Assembly (NCBI GenBank): GCA_026874595.1
Contig: CM049310.1
Location: 32,241,558-32,305,557 of the forward strand
Length of the DNA stretch: 64,000 nt
Reading direction: 5' to 3'
DNA from: Sipunculus nudus
Lineage: Eukaryota; Annelida; Sipuncula; Golfingiida; Sipunculidae
Part shown: piece after piece, positions 11,276 to 23,838 of the stretch
Numbering within the stretch: position 1 is the first letter of the stretch
How the letters are laid out: each line of letters opens with the position of its first letter
Made by a program: the position numbers and the translations under genes
Notes under the pieces: model-generated
Told to the model about the DNA's origin: nothing
The model's database searches: none
The model's input: only the letters and a program-made list of their open reading frames with translations

Positions 11276-13990
11276 AGTCCTAAAGAGAACCTGTTTGGCT
11301 GTAGCTGCTGCATCCGGCTGGTGGCGCCACCTACAATAATTGTTTATTAGAGACATCACCAAGAAGATGTACAATTTGAAGAGGAAAAACGCACGTGAAT
11401 CAAACGCGATTATTTACTTATTACGTGTATGGGCGATGTTATGGTCCTACAGCAAATCCTCCAGCAACTCCCTCCAAATATAGATGAAAAATGTAAACAG
11501 AAAACACGCATGTAACACACATGATGTATAAACTATATATTCGTGTACATGGACTGGTATGACCGATGCTATATCGTTAGAAAGAAAACCCGCCAGCAAC
11601 CCCCTCCAAACATAGATGAACAATTTAAACAAAAACATACGTGATTAATAAACTACACACGTGTATTTAATAGGTTTGGCCGATGTTATTGTCCTAAAGA
11701 AAACCCACAAGCAACCCCTCTCCATACATTGATGAACAATTTAAACAAACACACATAAATGATTTATACACTATATACGTGCGTGTACAGGTATACGGTC
11801 GATGCTATATGGTCGGAAAGCAAACCCGCCAGCAACCCCCTCCAAACATAATGAACAATTTAAACAGAAAACATACGTGATTTATAAATTATATACGTGT
11901 ATGTATATAGGTATGGCCGATGTTATTGTCCTAAGGAAAACCCGACAGCAACCTTCTCCAAAATATAGATGAACAGTGTAAACAGAACACACACGTGATT
12001 TATAAACTTTATACGTGTATGTACAGGTATGGTCGATGCTATATGGTCAAAAAGAAAACCCACAAGCAACCCCTCTCCATATATTGATGAACAATTTAAA
12101 CAAACACACATGATTTATACACTATATACGTGTGTGTACAGGTATACGGCCGATGCTATATGGTCGAAAAAAAAAAAACCCTCCAGTAACCTTTCTCCAA
12201 ACATAAATGAACAATTTAAACAGAAAACATACGCGATTTTTAAACTATTTACGTGTATGTATATAGGTATGGCCGATGTTATGGTCCTAAAGAAAACCCG
12301 CCAGCAACCCCTTGCAAACATAAATGAACAATTTAAACAGAAAATATACGTGATTTAGGCCAAAATAATAAAAGGTATGGTTCTCAGACACTGCCCGCAT
12401 CAATTTTAAACCCCCGCATCAACAATTTTTATTTTGATTTTCATTAGAAACTTACCAATTTTGAGCTGCAGCTGCTCGGACATTTCTTTCAAGGAGTGAA
12501 AATCATAAAATTTCTTTTGCTTTTACTTGTTTAGCAAAATAAATCTGTTATTATCATGCTTATCTCTTATCATTTGACATTTTTTATCGAAACATACAAA
12601 AAAATTAAAAACAAAAAAAAACTGCCCGCCCTCATTGATTTCGGAAAAGAAGTGCCTGAGAACCATGCCTTTTTTTTAGTTTGGCCTTATAAACCGATGT
12701 TATGGCTCTGAAGGAAACCCACCAGCAACCCTTCTCCAAATGGAGATGAACAATGTAAACAGAACACACACGTGATTTATAAACTTTATACGTGTATGTA
12801 CAGGTATGGTCGATGCTATATGGTCGAAAAGAAAACCCTCCAGTTACCTTTCTCCAAACATAAATGAACAATTTAAACAGAAAACGCACGTGATTTATAA
12901 ACTATATACGTGTATGTACAGGTATGGCCGATGCTATATATATGGTCGGAATGAGAACCCGCCAGCAACCCCCTGAAAACATAAATGAAAAACTTTAAAC
13001 AGAATACACACGTTATTTATAAACATATGTTATGGCCCTGAAGGAAACCAACCAGCAACCCCTCTCCAAATATTGATGGACAATTTGAATAGAAAACACA
13101 CGTGATTAATAAACCGATGTTATGGCCCTGAAGGAAACCAACCAGCAACCCCTCTCCAAATACTGATAAACAATTTAAACAGAAAACACACGTGATTTAT
13201 AAACATATGTTATGGCCCTGAAGGAAACCAACCAGCAACCCCTCTCCAAATACTGATGAACAATTTAAACAGAAAACACACGTGATTTATAAACTAAATA
13301 CGTGTATGTACGATATGGTTGATGCTATATATGGTCGAAAAGAAAACTCGCCAGCAACCCCCTGCAAACATAAATGAACAATTTAAACAGAAAACACCAG
13401 TGATTTATAAACCGATGTTATGGCCCTGAAGGAAACCAACCAGCAGCCCCTCTCCAAATATTGATGAACAATTTGAACAGAAAACACACGTTATTTATAA
13501 ACCGATTTTATGGCCCTGAAGGAAACCAACCAGTAGCCCCTCTGCAAGCATAGATGAACAATTTAAACAGAAAACACACCTGATTTATAAACTATATACG
13601 TGCATGTACAGGTATGGCTGATGCTATCTGGTCGAAAAGAAAACCCACCAGCAAACTCCTCCAAAATATAGATTAACAATGTAAACAGAAAACGCACGTG
13701 ATTTATAAACTATATACGTGAATGTACAGGTAAGGCCGATGTTATGGTCCTAAAGTAAACCCACCAGCAAACACCCCTCCAAATAGAAAGATGAACAGAA
13801 AACACTTATGTTTACAAATCACACGATTTATATAGGATGTTATGCAACCTTCATCCACACCCCCCCCCTTCCTCCATACAAGTACGAACAGTAAAAGATA
13901 ATACGCATGTAAAACATACATGTGATTATATTCTGTTTAGGAACATTATGCGGTGTTATTCTGTCCAGAGAAAACCTGCCAATCTGTAAC
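11276..13990. repeat. Minisatellite with two unit lengths (about 118 and 91 bases)
   Basis: About twenty tandem units. Each has a piece like ATGGCCGATGTTATGGTCCT, AAACCCGCCAGCAACCCC, CCAAACATAGATGAACAAT, TTAAACAGAAAACACACGTG. The longer form also carries ATATACGTGTATGTACAGGT. In the right half several units (near 13021-13290 and 13407-13570) lack that piece and are about 91 bases long. The outermost diverged units at 11280-11350 and 13966-14040 carry GGTGGCGCCACCTA, like the neighbouring HINE families. Bases 12358-12686 are a later MITE insertion. Confidence 0.85.
12358..12686. mobile_element. PIF/Harbinger-like MITE inside the minisatellite
   Basis: A 329-base element beginning GGCCAAAATAAT and ending in the complement of GGCCAAACTAAAA. 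The arms continue to AAGGTATGGTTCTCAGACACT versus AAGGCATGGTTCTCAGGCACT (compared base by base; one site each). Flanked by TTA on both sides (12355-12357, 12687-12689). Removing the element and one TTA restores the array unit GTGATTTATAAACC exactly. A 3-base TTA duplication is the PIF/Harbinger signature. Confidence 0.75.
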
Positions 13991-14040
13991 TCCTGCACCG
14001 GCTGGTGGCGCCACCTATACAATAGACTGAATTGTTTATT

Positions 14041-15890
14041 CGAGACCTCTTTGTTCCATAGATATAACATACACTTGTTTTCTTCTGAAACACCTGTAAT
14101 AGGCTCAGGTAAATTGGTTTGTGCTTGTATTCTTTAAAAACGGAAATAAAAAAATACACACGCGAGTTCATTTTTTATATATTTCTTTAATTCGGAACAA
14201 ACGGGTGGACTGGAATGGTACAAACAAGGGTCTTTCCAATAGCATTTTTTGCTCTTAAAATAGTTATTCCATAACCCTGTAAACCATCAATATAATAGAT
14301 AAATAAGGGCTATTCACGCAACGAAATCATTCATGTGTTCGTGCTCATGTATTCCTATAGGGAACATATAGAAATTTCAGTTACTGCAAATTCTGTGCTG
14401 CGGGTGATAACCGATTCAAAATTGATATAATTAAAAAAAATGCTGCATTTACTTAAGTACAAGATTTTCTTAATACTGCAGTTACTGAAGTTTTACATGA
14501 GCTAATGAAGTTTTACATGAGCTATAAAGATAAATAAATAAAATACATGCTAAAAAGCTGCAAGGCTATATGGAGTGCATTCCATATAAATTGCTGAAAT
14601 TCTGAAAAGGATATAGAGGTCGTGCGATATCTATATATATAGATAATGACTAAAGCGCACTCAAAATTGACCCCTATATTAACTCTCTATTATGGGTATA
14701 TAGATTTGCTGAGGTCAAACATCATTGCATGTGACCAACTTGCTTGTGATAGGAATAAAAAGGATATTGTAGCCGTATGTATTTGGTCATTATCTTGAGA
14801 AACAATATCAACGTTGCAGAAATCTTCAACCATCATGATTTAGATTTATTAATCATCCTGCGGCAAAGAGAAATGTCGTATAGCAATCATTATTTGTTGA
14901 TTTCAGCTCTTCATTTAAAATCATGCAAAATTCCAAGTGTGCCTTTGTATTCCGAAACTTTCTTTTTGATTATAGTGAAGAAGGAATTATAATTTTCTAT
15001 AATCATGAAAAAAATGTACGTGTATATTTGACTGTACAGACTCCGATGCGCTCACTATCACCGCTTGTACCCCCTGGGGTGTGTATTTATCTCCAGTGTT
15101 AATAAACTGTTTATGATATATAATATATAAGTATTATTTTCGAAATTGGAAGCAGCTGCATTTTAATGCATTTATCGCGTATTTATAGAAGATAGACAGT
15201 TATAGATTGTAGATAAATTCAAATATATGGCCAGGGTCTATCATCAGTAATGACCTTAAATAGACAGATAAAATCACTGCTTTTATGAGCAATTGACAGG
15301 AATCGAAGTATTATGAGGACGTTATAGGATTTAAATATTGACCATACAACACTATAAATATGTTTTTTTTTTTATTTGTTTTTTTTTTTAAAGCTGAGTG
15401 TGTTGCAGTATTTCATATAATAAAAATTTACGGGGGGGGGGGGGGGGAGCAGGTTAGGTACACTTTTATTGGTTTGACGTGTGATGGGTATTATGAAAAC
15501 TAAGTTATATATATATTTGAAGTATGGACCATGTTAATCACAGGCACACGGGGAGGGTATGAGAGCGGGTGCATGTCCCCTTCCCATAAAGGAAAATTCT
15601 TGATTATACAATCACAAAAAGGACATTTTGAGGCAATTTTCAACCAAAAATATGAGGATTCCTCATAAACTTTTAGGTCTTTGCATAATGTAGTCAAACT
15701 GTTGAGGGGTTCAATATTTAATATTTATATTTCTTCAAACATAGAATATAAAATTTCAATCGTTTTAAACATATACTATGTCAAAGGCGCAGCAACGTTT
15801 TGGACCTATAACTTGTTAAATACCAAATGTAATGCCCGGGGCAAAATAACTGAAATGTTGAAGTCTTATGTTAAATTTTGCATTTTATCG
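14041..15890. other. No gene seen
   Basis: AT-rich and mostly single-copy in this window. A small tandem duplication (TGAAGTTTTACATGAGCTA twice) lies near 14486-14523. A G-run lies near 15432-15448. Confidence 0.45.
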
Positions 15891-15894
15891 GGTC

Positions 15895-16010
15895 CGCGAT
15901 ATCAACATCATACAGGACTCAGCAGAGCACAGGTCGTGAGTTCGAGTACCGGTATCAGCAGGAAAGCCCTGAGATTGTTCACGGTCGAAGAAAAAAAACT
16001 GAAAAAAAAA
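15895..16010 (+). repeat. tRNA-derived SINE-like fragment
   Basis: GGACTCAGCAGAGCACAGG followed by GTGAGTTCGAGTACC (15936-15950) resembles a tRNA B box (GGTTCGANTCC) with its flank. An A-rich tail follows at about 15990-16010. Only the right half of a tRNA-like head is visible. Confidence 0.35.
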
Positions 16011-16092
16011 GAAAACGAATCACGAATTTTGGGAATATAAGTAGATGACATGAGGTATATTGCAGCTAAATGGGGAAGACCCTTTAGATCCC

Positions 16093-16094
<2 letters not shown>

Positions 16095-16176
<82 letters not shown>
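16095..16176. repeat. AT microsatellite
   Basis: About 40 TA dinucleotides with one C interruption near 16131. Confidence 0.95.
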
Positions 16177-16179
<3 letters not shown>

Positions 16180-16517
16180 TAGATATACGTTGGTTTTCAT
16201 TTGTCAGTGAGCTGCTAACACGTTTACCTCCGGTAAGTACTGTTTTAATTCCAATTAGAAATATCAGTTGCTTAAGATGAATAAATATGATATCATACTT
16301 CCAGGATCAAACCTAATGAAATGTATAGAAATAAGTCCCATATCTGCGGATACCAGTGACATGAATTTCATAATTATGTTTGAGAAAGTTTAATCATATA
16401 ATTAGACTAAAGTGACATTCCGAGAGGAAGGCGAGTATGGGTATGCAAGAGGGGGGTGGGGACGGGGGGTTCCCCCTCCCCCGGCGAAGCCCCTTAAAGC
16501 ACTACCGTACGTGACTG

Positions 16518-16518
<1 letters not shown>

Positions 16519-16563
<45 letters not shown>
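16519..16563. repeat. AT microsatellite
   Basis: About 22 TA dinucleotides; a short TG repeat lies at about 16803-16820. Confidence 0.95.
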
Positions 16564-16566
<3 letters not shown>

Positions 16567-17249
16567 ATATACATATATATACTGTATATACATGTTACTT
16601 CATACTTTTTGCAAAGTATGTTTCATTACTACCATTAGTTTTCTGGATCATATACTGACAACAGCAAGACAATTCTTTTGAATATATTTATACAGGATGT
16701 GTCAATCATGTTATCCTATGTTGGTTGCACCGTCAAAGTAACTGTTATGAGAGTAAGAATCATAAATTTTTGTGTATATATATGCATATATATATTCACA
16801 TATGTGTGTGTGTGTGTGTGTTCGAGTGAGGTTGGGATACATTAGGCTAGTCGACTTATTTGGATTCCCACGGTTTTATCGCGTTATGTACCACTCTCTG
16901 TACAGAGCGAGCCCTGACCTTCGGCCGAAACTGTCAATCCTGTGTGACAGCCAGTCATCAGCCTGAGGGCTAAGGTCCCAGATGCAACAGAAACAGCATT
17001 TTGTCTTGTAAGCTGTAACCCCCTTATCTCGACTGTACTGTAAGCCTGTCACTTACCTTTCACTATATCATTTGTTATTTTACAAAGTCTTATGCCAGTA
17101 TATTATGATAAAATATTCAGATTTATGGATGCTTATTACATTTTTTCTGACTTCTGAATAGACAATATTTTGAGCCCTGTACAGGATCGAGTATTTCAAT
17201 ATTTAACAGGCAATATCATGAATCTGGGTCAGTCTAATGTACAGACGGG

Positions 17250-17305
17250 TATATAAGCACTGATTGACTTCACAGTGGGAGGATTTCAGTACAGCTTCCG
17301 GACAG
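17250..17305 (+). promoter_or_regulatory. TATA box and possible non-coding first exon
   Basis: TATATAAG at 17250-17257 is followed about 30 bases on by a stretch ending GGACAG|GTATGT (donor at 17306). This is the layout of a TATA promoter with a short 5' UTR exon. The gene at 23763 needs an upstream non-coding exon, and this is one candidate, implying a 6.5 kb first intron. That link is inference. Confidence 0.35.
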
Positions 17306-18097
17306 GTATGTTTGTTTAATTTATTTCACTAATTTTTCGTCCCAACAGGATGTTGCACAGGTTTAAATTTTGACCTCTTATTCGAAGCGAGAATTTCAAA
17401 GAAAACAGGTAAAACCACGAAACAGGGGCGGAGTTAGGGAAATTGGCGTCAAACCCAGGGGGACACATAAAAAAACTTAAAAAAAGGTCCCCATGTCTGG
17501 AAGGGGGGTTGAGTGGTTAAATTTTGGGCTTAAACCATTAAAAAATTGCGGTCACGGAAAAGGGAGGGCTCCAGCGAAATTAGCTGGTCAGTATTATTGG
17601 AAAACAGGTTTATATGCAGTGCTACTAGACTTAACTCTGGGCGCTGTGCATGCAGTCTACCTTTCAAAATTCATAAATGGGCCAAAAGGGTCCGCATATC
17701 AAGACTTTAAGAAAGAATAAACGAGGGCATGAAGCATTTATAATAGAAAGATTATTTTTAAGATGTTCTGGAATGAATTTCTTCTTGACAGACAGTTTAT
17801 AATCATTAAATTTCATATATTATCACCAACTGGCCTCTTTTTTAACTATTTATTTATATACATAGTATTTATATAGCGTATATATATAGTATATATATGT
17901 TTCATTGTAATTTGATAATTCCACCGTCCTAATTGGAACCCCAGGTGTTAACAGAAAGTTGGGCTCGTATATACATGTATATATATATTTTTATTTATAT
18001 ATAGTGTTTATATATATAGCGCGCCACACGCATATACCTACTAACAATTTAATGGAAATCTCCTTCCTGTGCCTGACGTATGAAAGAGATACGTTTT

Positions 18098-18209
<112 letters not shown>

Positions 18210-18240
18210 CAGCGCTGGATTCTGAGTCTCATATCATTTT

Positions 18241-19528
18241 TTAGCTCAGCTGACTGTAAGTCAACTGAGGTAAAGGAATGGCGCTTTGTCCATCGTCCGT
18301 CCGTTAGCAGGGCACAAATTGTAACTGCTAATCCTAGAAACTTCTATGTGAACATCCAGGGGGTCTTCCTGGACACTTAAAATTAGATCACTGCGACCTA
18401 TATCCTCCGAGCTAGGGGGCTTGCAAGTAACCCCCAGAATAATCAAACTTTTGATACAAAACCTCCTATATCTGGATAATTAATGCATGGGTTGTCATGA
18501 AACTTACCTTGAATATTGACCATGGCTAGTTTTGTCAGTTCCCGAAAAGTGGTGGGGCCACCTGTATTTTTTGTTTTTACTATAAAATGACAACAATCAT
18601 GTCAGTTTCTCAGCTGTGATTCCAACTAGTGGCCAAAAAACCTGGTGTGTTTATTAATCACAAGTGGATGCCCTATAGTAATCACCCTGTCTGTCTGTTC
18701 GTCTGTCTGTCTGTCCATCCGCCCATCCACACAAATTTGTTCCCAGATGATAACTCTAGGTTGGATTGACATACGGATTTCAAACAGGACTTACACATGG
18801 CCCACCACTAAAGAAATAACCTGTATGATTTTAGGGTCACGAGGTCCAAGGTCAAGGTCAAAAGACTCACTTATTTAAAAAATTATGGCTGCATTTTAAG
18901 CCAACCTATCATCCCAAACTTTCCATCTTGCACATTTATCTGACTTGCCAGTATGGAGAGAGCATAAATGAATTTGGGGTCACAAGGTCAAAGGTCAAGG
19001 GACCCATTTCTTTAAAAGGAATGTGTATGCATTTCAAGCAAAACTTTTCATCACAAACCTTCCATCTTGCACATTTAGATGACTTGCCAGTATTGGGAGA
19101 GCATAAATGAATTTTGGGGTCATAAGGTCGAAGGTCAAGGGACCCATTTCTTTAAAAGGAATGTGTATGCATTTCAAGCCAAACTTTTTATCACAAACCT
19201 TCCATCTTCAAGATATTACTCACCTGCCAATGCAGGAAGATTCTTTTCAATTTGGGATCATAGGGTCAAAGGTCAAGGTTACAGGGCCCATCAATTCACA
19301 AATTAGTTTATGGATGATAATTTTCTTCTGCTTTTGCTAGACAGATTGGCTTCAAACTTGATTTATTAATGACCCACCACATAAGAAACATATCAAGAAT
19401 AATAAGTTCTCCGATTTTTTTTGTCACAAGGTCATTGGTTAAGGTCGTAGGACCATCATTCTGAAAATTTCTTTTAAAATATCCTTATAGACAAATACAG
19501 CTAAGCCTCGAGACCCCCGGGTCCCTAG
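18241..19528 (+). mobile_element. Apparently full-length HINE-like (Helentron-type) element
   Basis: The 5' end is TTAGCTCAGCTGACTG with hairpin partner GTCAACTGAGG. A CCGTCCGTC run, a CAGGGCACAAATTGTAACTG phrase and GGTGGGGCCACCTGTATTTT follow. Past 18645 the second half starts (GCCCTATAGTAATCACCCTG) and includes tandem units of about 138 bases (GAGAGCATAAATGAATTT at about 18956 and 19096). The 3' end is AGCTAAGCCTCG, GACCCCCGGGTC, then CCCTAG|TT (CTAG at 19525-19528). 5' GCTCAGCTG and 3' CAGCTRAGC are inverted. Helentrons and their HINE derivatives are known for subterminal inverted repeats, a 3' palindrome and T-T insertion. No coding capacity. Confidence 0.6.
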
Positions 19529-19896
19529 TTACACTATATAGTTCTGCATGCGAGTTATTTGTGAACTATATAAGAACTCTATAATAGTCTATTAGTTGTA
19601 ATAATCTGTTACTATAATTATTACTAATTACCCCAATTATTACAATTACTATTATGTCTGACTCTGGTACAGTTAATTGTTTATGTGTCCCCTCCTTTTT
19701 AAGATCGTGTATCCACCTCGTCAGGCCAAATGAGCTATTGGCTGCGGCGATGCAGCGTCCGTATACGATTTTCAAAATGCTTATCCTATTTTATTTCTAA
19801 CCCGATATTGCTTTTATTTATTGTACCAGATAGGACTTGGTATTGGTTTTGAAAATTCTACACAGAAATTAAAATTATGCATATATATTCATTTCA

Positions 19897-20240
19897 AGCT
19901 CAGCTGACTCATCTGAGCTATAGCGATCACTTTTTGTCTGGCCATCCGTTATACCTATGGCGCAAACCCTAACCGTTTGACCTAGAAACTTCTAACTTAA
20001 AAGACTTACAAAAAATAAGTCCTTGAAAAAGCTACTTGGATACCTGAAATTAGGCCACTGCGACATATATTCTCAGAATTATGCTGCCTGTGTATCCCAG
20101 AATAGTTCCAAATTTTATACATAAGGTCAAAAATTTGAATAATTAACGCATGGAAAGCCGAGATTATTCCTTTGCATATTGATCTTGGGCAATTTCATCG
20201 GTTCCTTAAGTCTGGTGACGCCACCTGTATTTTTCATAAT
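19897..20240 (+). repeat. HINE-like element, 5' part
   Basis: Starts AAGCTCAGCTGACTC with CATCTGAGCTATAG. Runs through ACCTGAAATTAGGCCACTG to GGTGACGCCACCTGTATTTT at about 20213. Truncated at the next copy. Confidence 0.6.
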
Positions 20241-20259
20241 GTTTACGCTTTTTTTTTTT

Positions 20260-20860
20260 AGCTCAGCTGACTTAAAGTAAACCGAGGTATAGGAATGACA
20301 CTTTGTCCGTCCGTTAGCAAGGCACAAACCGTAACCGCTGACCCCGGAAACTTTTACGTGAACATCCAGGGAGGTAAATTAAATCTCATCGGAAACCTGA
20401 AATTATGTTACTGAGCCCATATTCTCCGAGTAATAGGCCTTGTTAGTACCCCCCCCCCCCCCCCCCCAATAAATAAAAAGTGATACAAAACCTCAAGTAT
20501 CTTGTTATTATTGCATGGTTTGCCATGTATATTGCCTTGAATATTGACCACCAGATCGTCAGTTCACGAAAACTTATGGCGCCATCTATAATTTTTTTTT
20601 CTTATTTTTATCATTTCCCCTTATTTTGGAGACCTTCAAGTGACAACAATTATGTTAGATTCTCAGCTCTCTCAATCAACCTAATTAATTTTTGGGTCAC
20701 ACGATCAATAGTCAAGGACACATGGGCCAAATTAGTATCTAGATGATAAATCCAGTTTGGATTGACATATTGGTTTCGAACTTGATATATATGAGCCACC
20801 AATATAGAAAGGGCCCTTTTGATTTTGGGATCATGAGGTCAAAGGTTAAGATTCCCCCCC
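20260..20860 (+). repeat. HINE-like element, both halves, truncated
   Basis: Starts AGCTCAGCTGACTTAAAG at 20260. It has a C-run at about 20449-20467, TGGCGCCATCTATAATTTT near 20577, then the second-half phrases (CCAGTTTGGATTGACATATT, GGTCAAAGGTTAAG). Stops at a C-run and CA repeat at about 20855. Confidence 0.6.
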
Positions 20861-21649
20861 CCCCCCACACACACCCATATATATACACACACACACATAT
20901 TGGCGCCTTGCAAATATTTTCCCCACAAACTGGTTTTGCTACAGAAAATGATGAAATTATGCAAAACGCATTAATTCTTTTTGCAAACTTTTTTAAGTGA
21001 CCCTCGCCCTTTGACCCCCCCCCCCCCCCCCACACACACACAAGAAATATTTAAAAAAAAACACGTGTCCACGCACATTTACACAGTGTGAACAAGAATT
21101 GAAAGGTAATTTGGGTATACTGGTTTATTATAGATCAGTTAACTTATCCATATAACACATTTATTTTGCCAAAGAAACACAGGTTTGTCTTTGTGCTTAT
21201 ATTCACTGGGTAGGGAGACAAATGTACTCATTTGTTTATGTTTTGTTGATATATACTGGTATGCAACAATAATTGTGTTAATTATAATACACACGTTTAA
21301 TACTTTATGAACAAAAGGATTAAGCGATAGTACTTGCACAAAAGTTTATTTCAGACCAAATTAACACCATCATGTAACAGATATAGTAACGATTATCTTC
21401 CCAAGACACATCTGTGTGAAACTGCAGGTTGCGCCGAGGGTCTGGTAATTGCTGGTCGATATTAATATAAATTTATCAATCTATGCCTTAATCATTGAGG
21501 AAGGACAGGTGCATTCCATTTGTCATAATTCCATGCATTGTTTTTAATTCTGTTATTGTATGAATTTTTACATAAAGGGACCTTTAAGAGATAAGGTTTC
21601 ACATTTTTAATCACAATTATGAATTTTTTTATTATGACTGGTTTCTTCA

Positions 21650-23182
21650 GTACATTCTTTATATTGAGACCGCCAAGTTATATTGATACTATCAGATTTG
21701 CAACTGTGGTTAACATCTAGTGTCCTGAAACCTTGTGTGTTATTAGGACCCCGCTTGAACAAGAGGATGCCCTATTGTAATCACCCTGTCTGTCCATCCG
21801 TTTGTCTTTCTGTATGTCCGTCAAATTTGTTTCCTGGTGATAACACCAATTTGGGTTGAGATAATTCAAACTTGATTGTGGATGCATGTTAAGCCAAACC
21901 TTTCAACCAAAACCTTCCATCTAACACATATAGGTCACCTGCAAATAAGACATGAACCCGATTGATTTTGGGGGCCACTAGGTCAAAAGTCCATCTGTCC
22001 ACATATTTGTCTATGAATAACTCCAGTTTGGATTGACACATTGGTATACTAGTATATGCCTAACAAAGCAAGAACTCTTTTTATTTTGGGGTCACGAGGT
22101 CAAAGGGAAAAATGACAGGGGTGATCTATCCACAAATTTGTTTCATTATGATAAACGGATATCAAACTTGATTAATATATGGTCCACCACTGAAGAATCC
22201 TTTTGTCAAAGGTCAGGGTCACAGGACCCACTGTTCTAATAAGATTGCATGGATGCATTTTAAGGCAATCTTTTTATCTCAAACCTTCCATCCTTCATAC
22301 TTTGCTCACCTACTAATAGTGAAAAAAACTTTTGAATTTTTGGGCCAAAATGTCAAGGTCTCAGGGGCCATCTGTCCATACATTGTTTTTGCAAATAAAT
22401 CTCCAGTTTGGATCGTCAAATGGATATCAAACTTGACTAATATATGGCCCACCACTGAAGAACCATTTTGATTTTGGGATCACAGGACCCACTGTTTAAA
22501 TAAGATTGCATGGATGCATTTTAAGGCAATCTTTTTATCTCAAACCTTCCATCCTTCATACTTAGCTCACCTACTAATAGTGAAAAACTTTTGATTTTTT
22601 GTGTCAAAATGTCAAGGTCTCAGGGGCCATCTGTCCATACATAATTCTTTTTGCAAATAAATCTCCAGTTTGGATCGTCAAATGGATATCAAACTTGACT
22701 AATATATGGTCCACCAGTGAAGAACCCTTTTGATTTTGGGATCAAAGGTAGCCATAACAACATGACACTCGGGCCTTCTGAATTAAAATTGTCTTCAGTG
22801 AAGCAAAAAAAAATTGAAGTTTAGGGGTGGCAGCTAGGTTGCCTCTAGGTCACAGGACACACTTCTTTAAAAGTTTGGGGATGCATTTTAAGCCAAAACT
22901 TTCATTCCAAATGTTCCATCTTCCATTTATGGCTCACTTGAATAGGGAAAGATTTTGTTTTATTCTGGGGGTCACAAGCACAAAGGTCAAGGTCACACGG
23001 CCCATCCATTCACAAATTAATTGACAGACGATAACTCAAATTTCTGCATCTAGCATTTTGCCCATGAAAGTACACAGGCAACAAAAAATCACTGTTGCTG
23101 CATTTCAATAAGTTAGGTTTTTATGAAAATATTCTAATAAACAATTACAGTTGAGCACCGTGACCCACAGGTCCCGTGTTGG
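21650..23182 (+). repeat. HINE-like element, second half expanded by tandem duplication
   Basis: GGATGCCCTATTGTAATCAC at about 21765 opens the second half. Repeated units carry ATGCATTTTAAGCCAAAC, AACCTTCCATC and GGTCAAGGTCACA. Bases about 22180-22480 and 22440-22745 are near-identical copies at a 261-base offset. The 3' end is degraded (CAGTTGAGCACCGTGACCCA near 23148). No 5' hairpin is visible. Confidence 0.55.
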
Positions 23183-23762
23183 CTATATTTTGGAGACTGC
23201 CAAATGACAGCAATCATATCCCATACCCTTTCCTAGCTCCACATTTGGTCACATGTCATGTTAATCAATTGAGTGTCATGTCCCATGGTTCACTGGTTTC
23301 AGATATTGGTTAATATATTACCATCATCAAACTTGTAAAGCTTTTTTTCATTAACCGTTTTATCAAATTAACAAGAGTGATTTATTATTATTCGATTTAT
23401 TTAAGAAAATTTTCTGAATGCATTCTTGTGACTAAGTTACAGCAAGCATGTCATTTTCTCATATGCGAGTTCATATTTTGTCCTAAATTGTACATATTTT
23501 GCATGCTGACAGGTATAAATGTGCAGCTATAGGAAATAATTTCATGTTGTGATCCCAGGATAAATTTTTATTCAAGAGCCTTATATATTCAGAAGAGTGT
23601 GACTTGCTCGGTGGTAAGAATTAGTCTTCACTGAAGAGTTTGCATTGTTCATGCCATAACAGGGGGATGGTGTAATTCATATAGCCTAATTACAATCCAT
23701 AATGTACCAAGCCATCTGTTGTCATCTCATGTCATGTTTTTTTTTTTTTTTTTTTCTCAGAA

Positions 23763-23838
23763 ATGGCAACGTCACAGGAGGCCGGAGGTCATAATGATAC
23801 ATCACCTGGGCAAGCATTTTCTCCTCAAAATGTTTCAA
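23763..23838 (+). CDS. Exon 1 (first coding) of the KDZ/HMGXB3-like gene
   Basis: ATG at 23763 sits two bases after a strong acceptor, a long T-run ending CTCAG at 23760, so a non-coding exon must lie upstream. The peptide is MATSQEAGGHNDTSPGQAF followed by about six residues. The donor is GTACGT at 23839. It leaves one base, which joins the next exon to form an ATG (Met) codon. The peptide is low in hydrophobic residues, with no signal sequence. Confidence 0.65.

Noticed and set aside
11276-13990. Tandem array with regular spacing, considered as CRISPR
   Set aside because: Whole units repeat with no unique spacers, units are 91-118 bases, and the DNA is eukaryotic.
16050-16280. Frames with long Ile-Tyr runs (also near 16402, 18041 and 49667)
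   Set aside because: Direct translations of AT microsatellites.
17422-17445. CAGGGGCGGAGTTAGGG, like a hAT MITE end
   Set aside because: No matching inverted end found nearby; at best a truncated relic.
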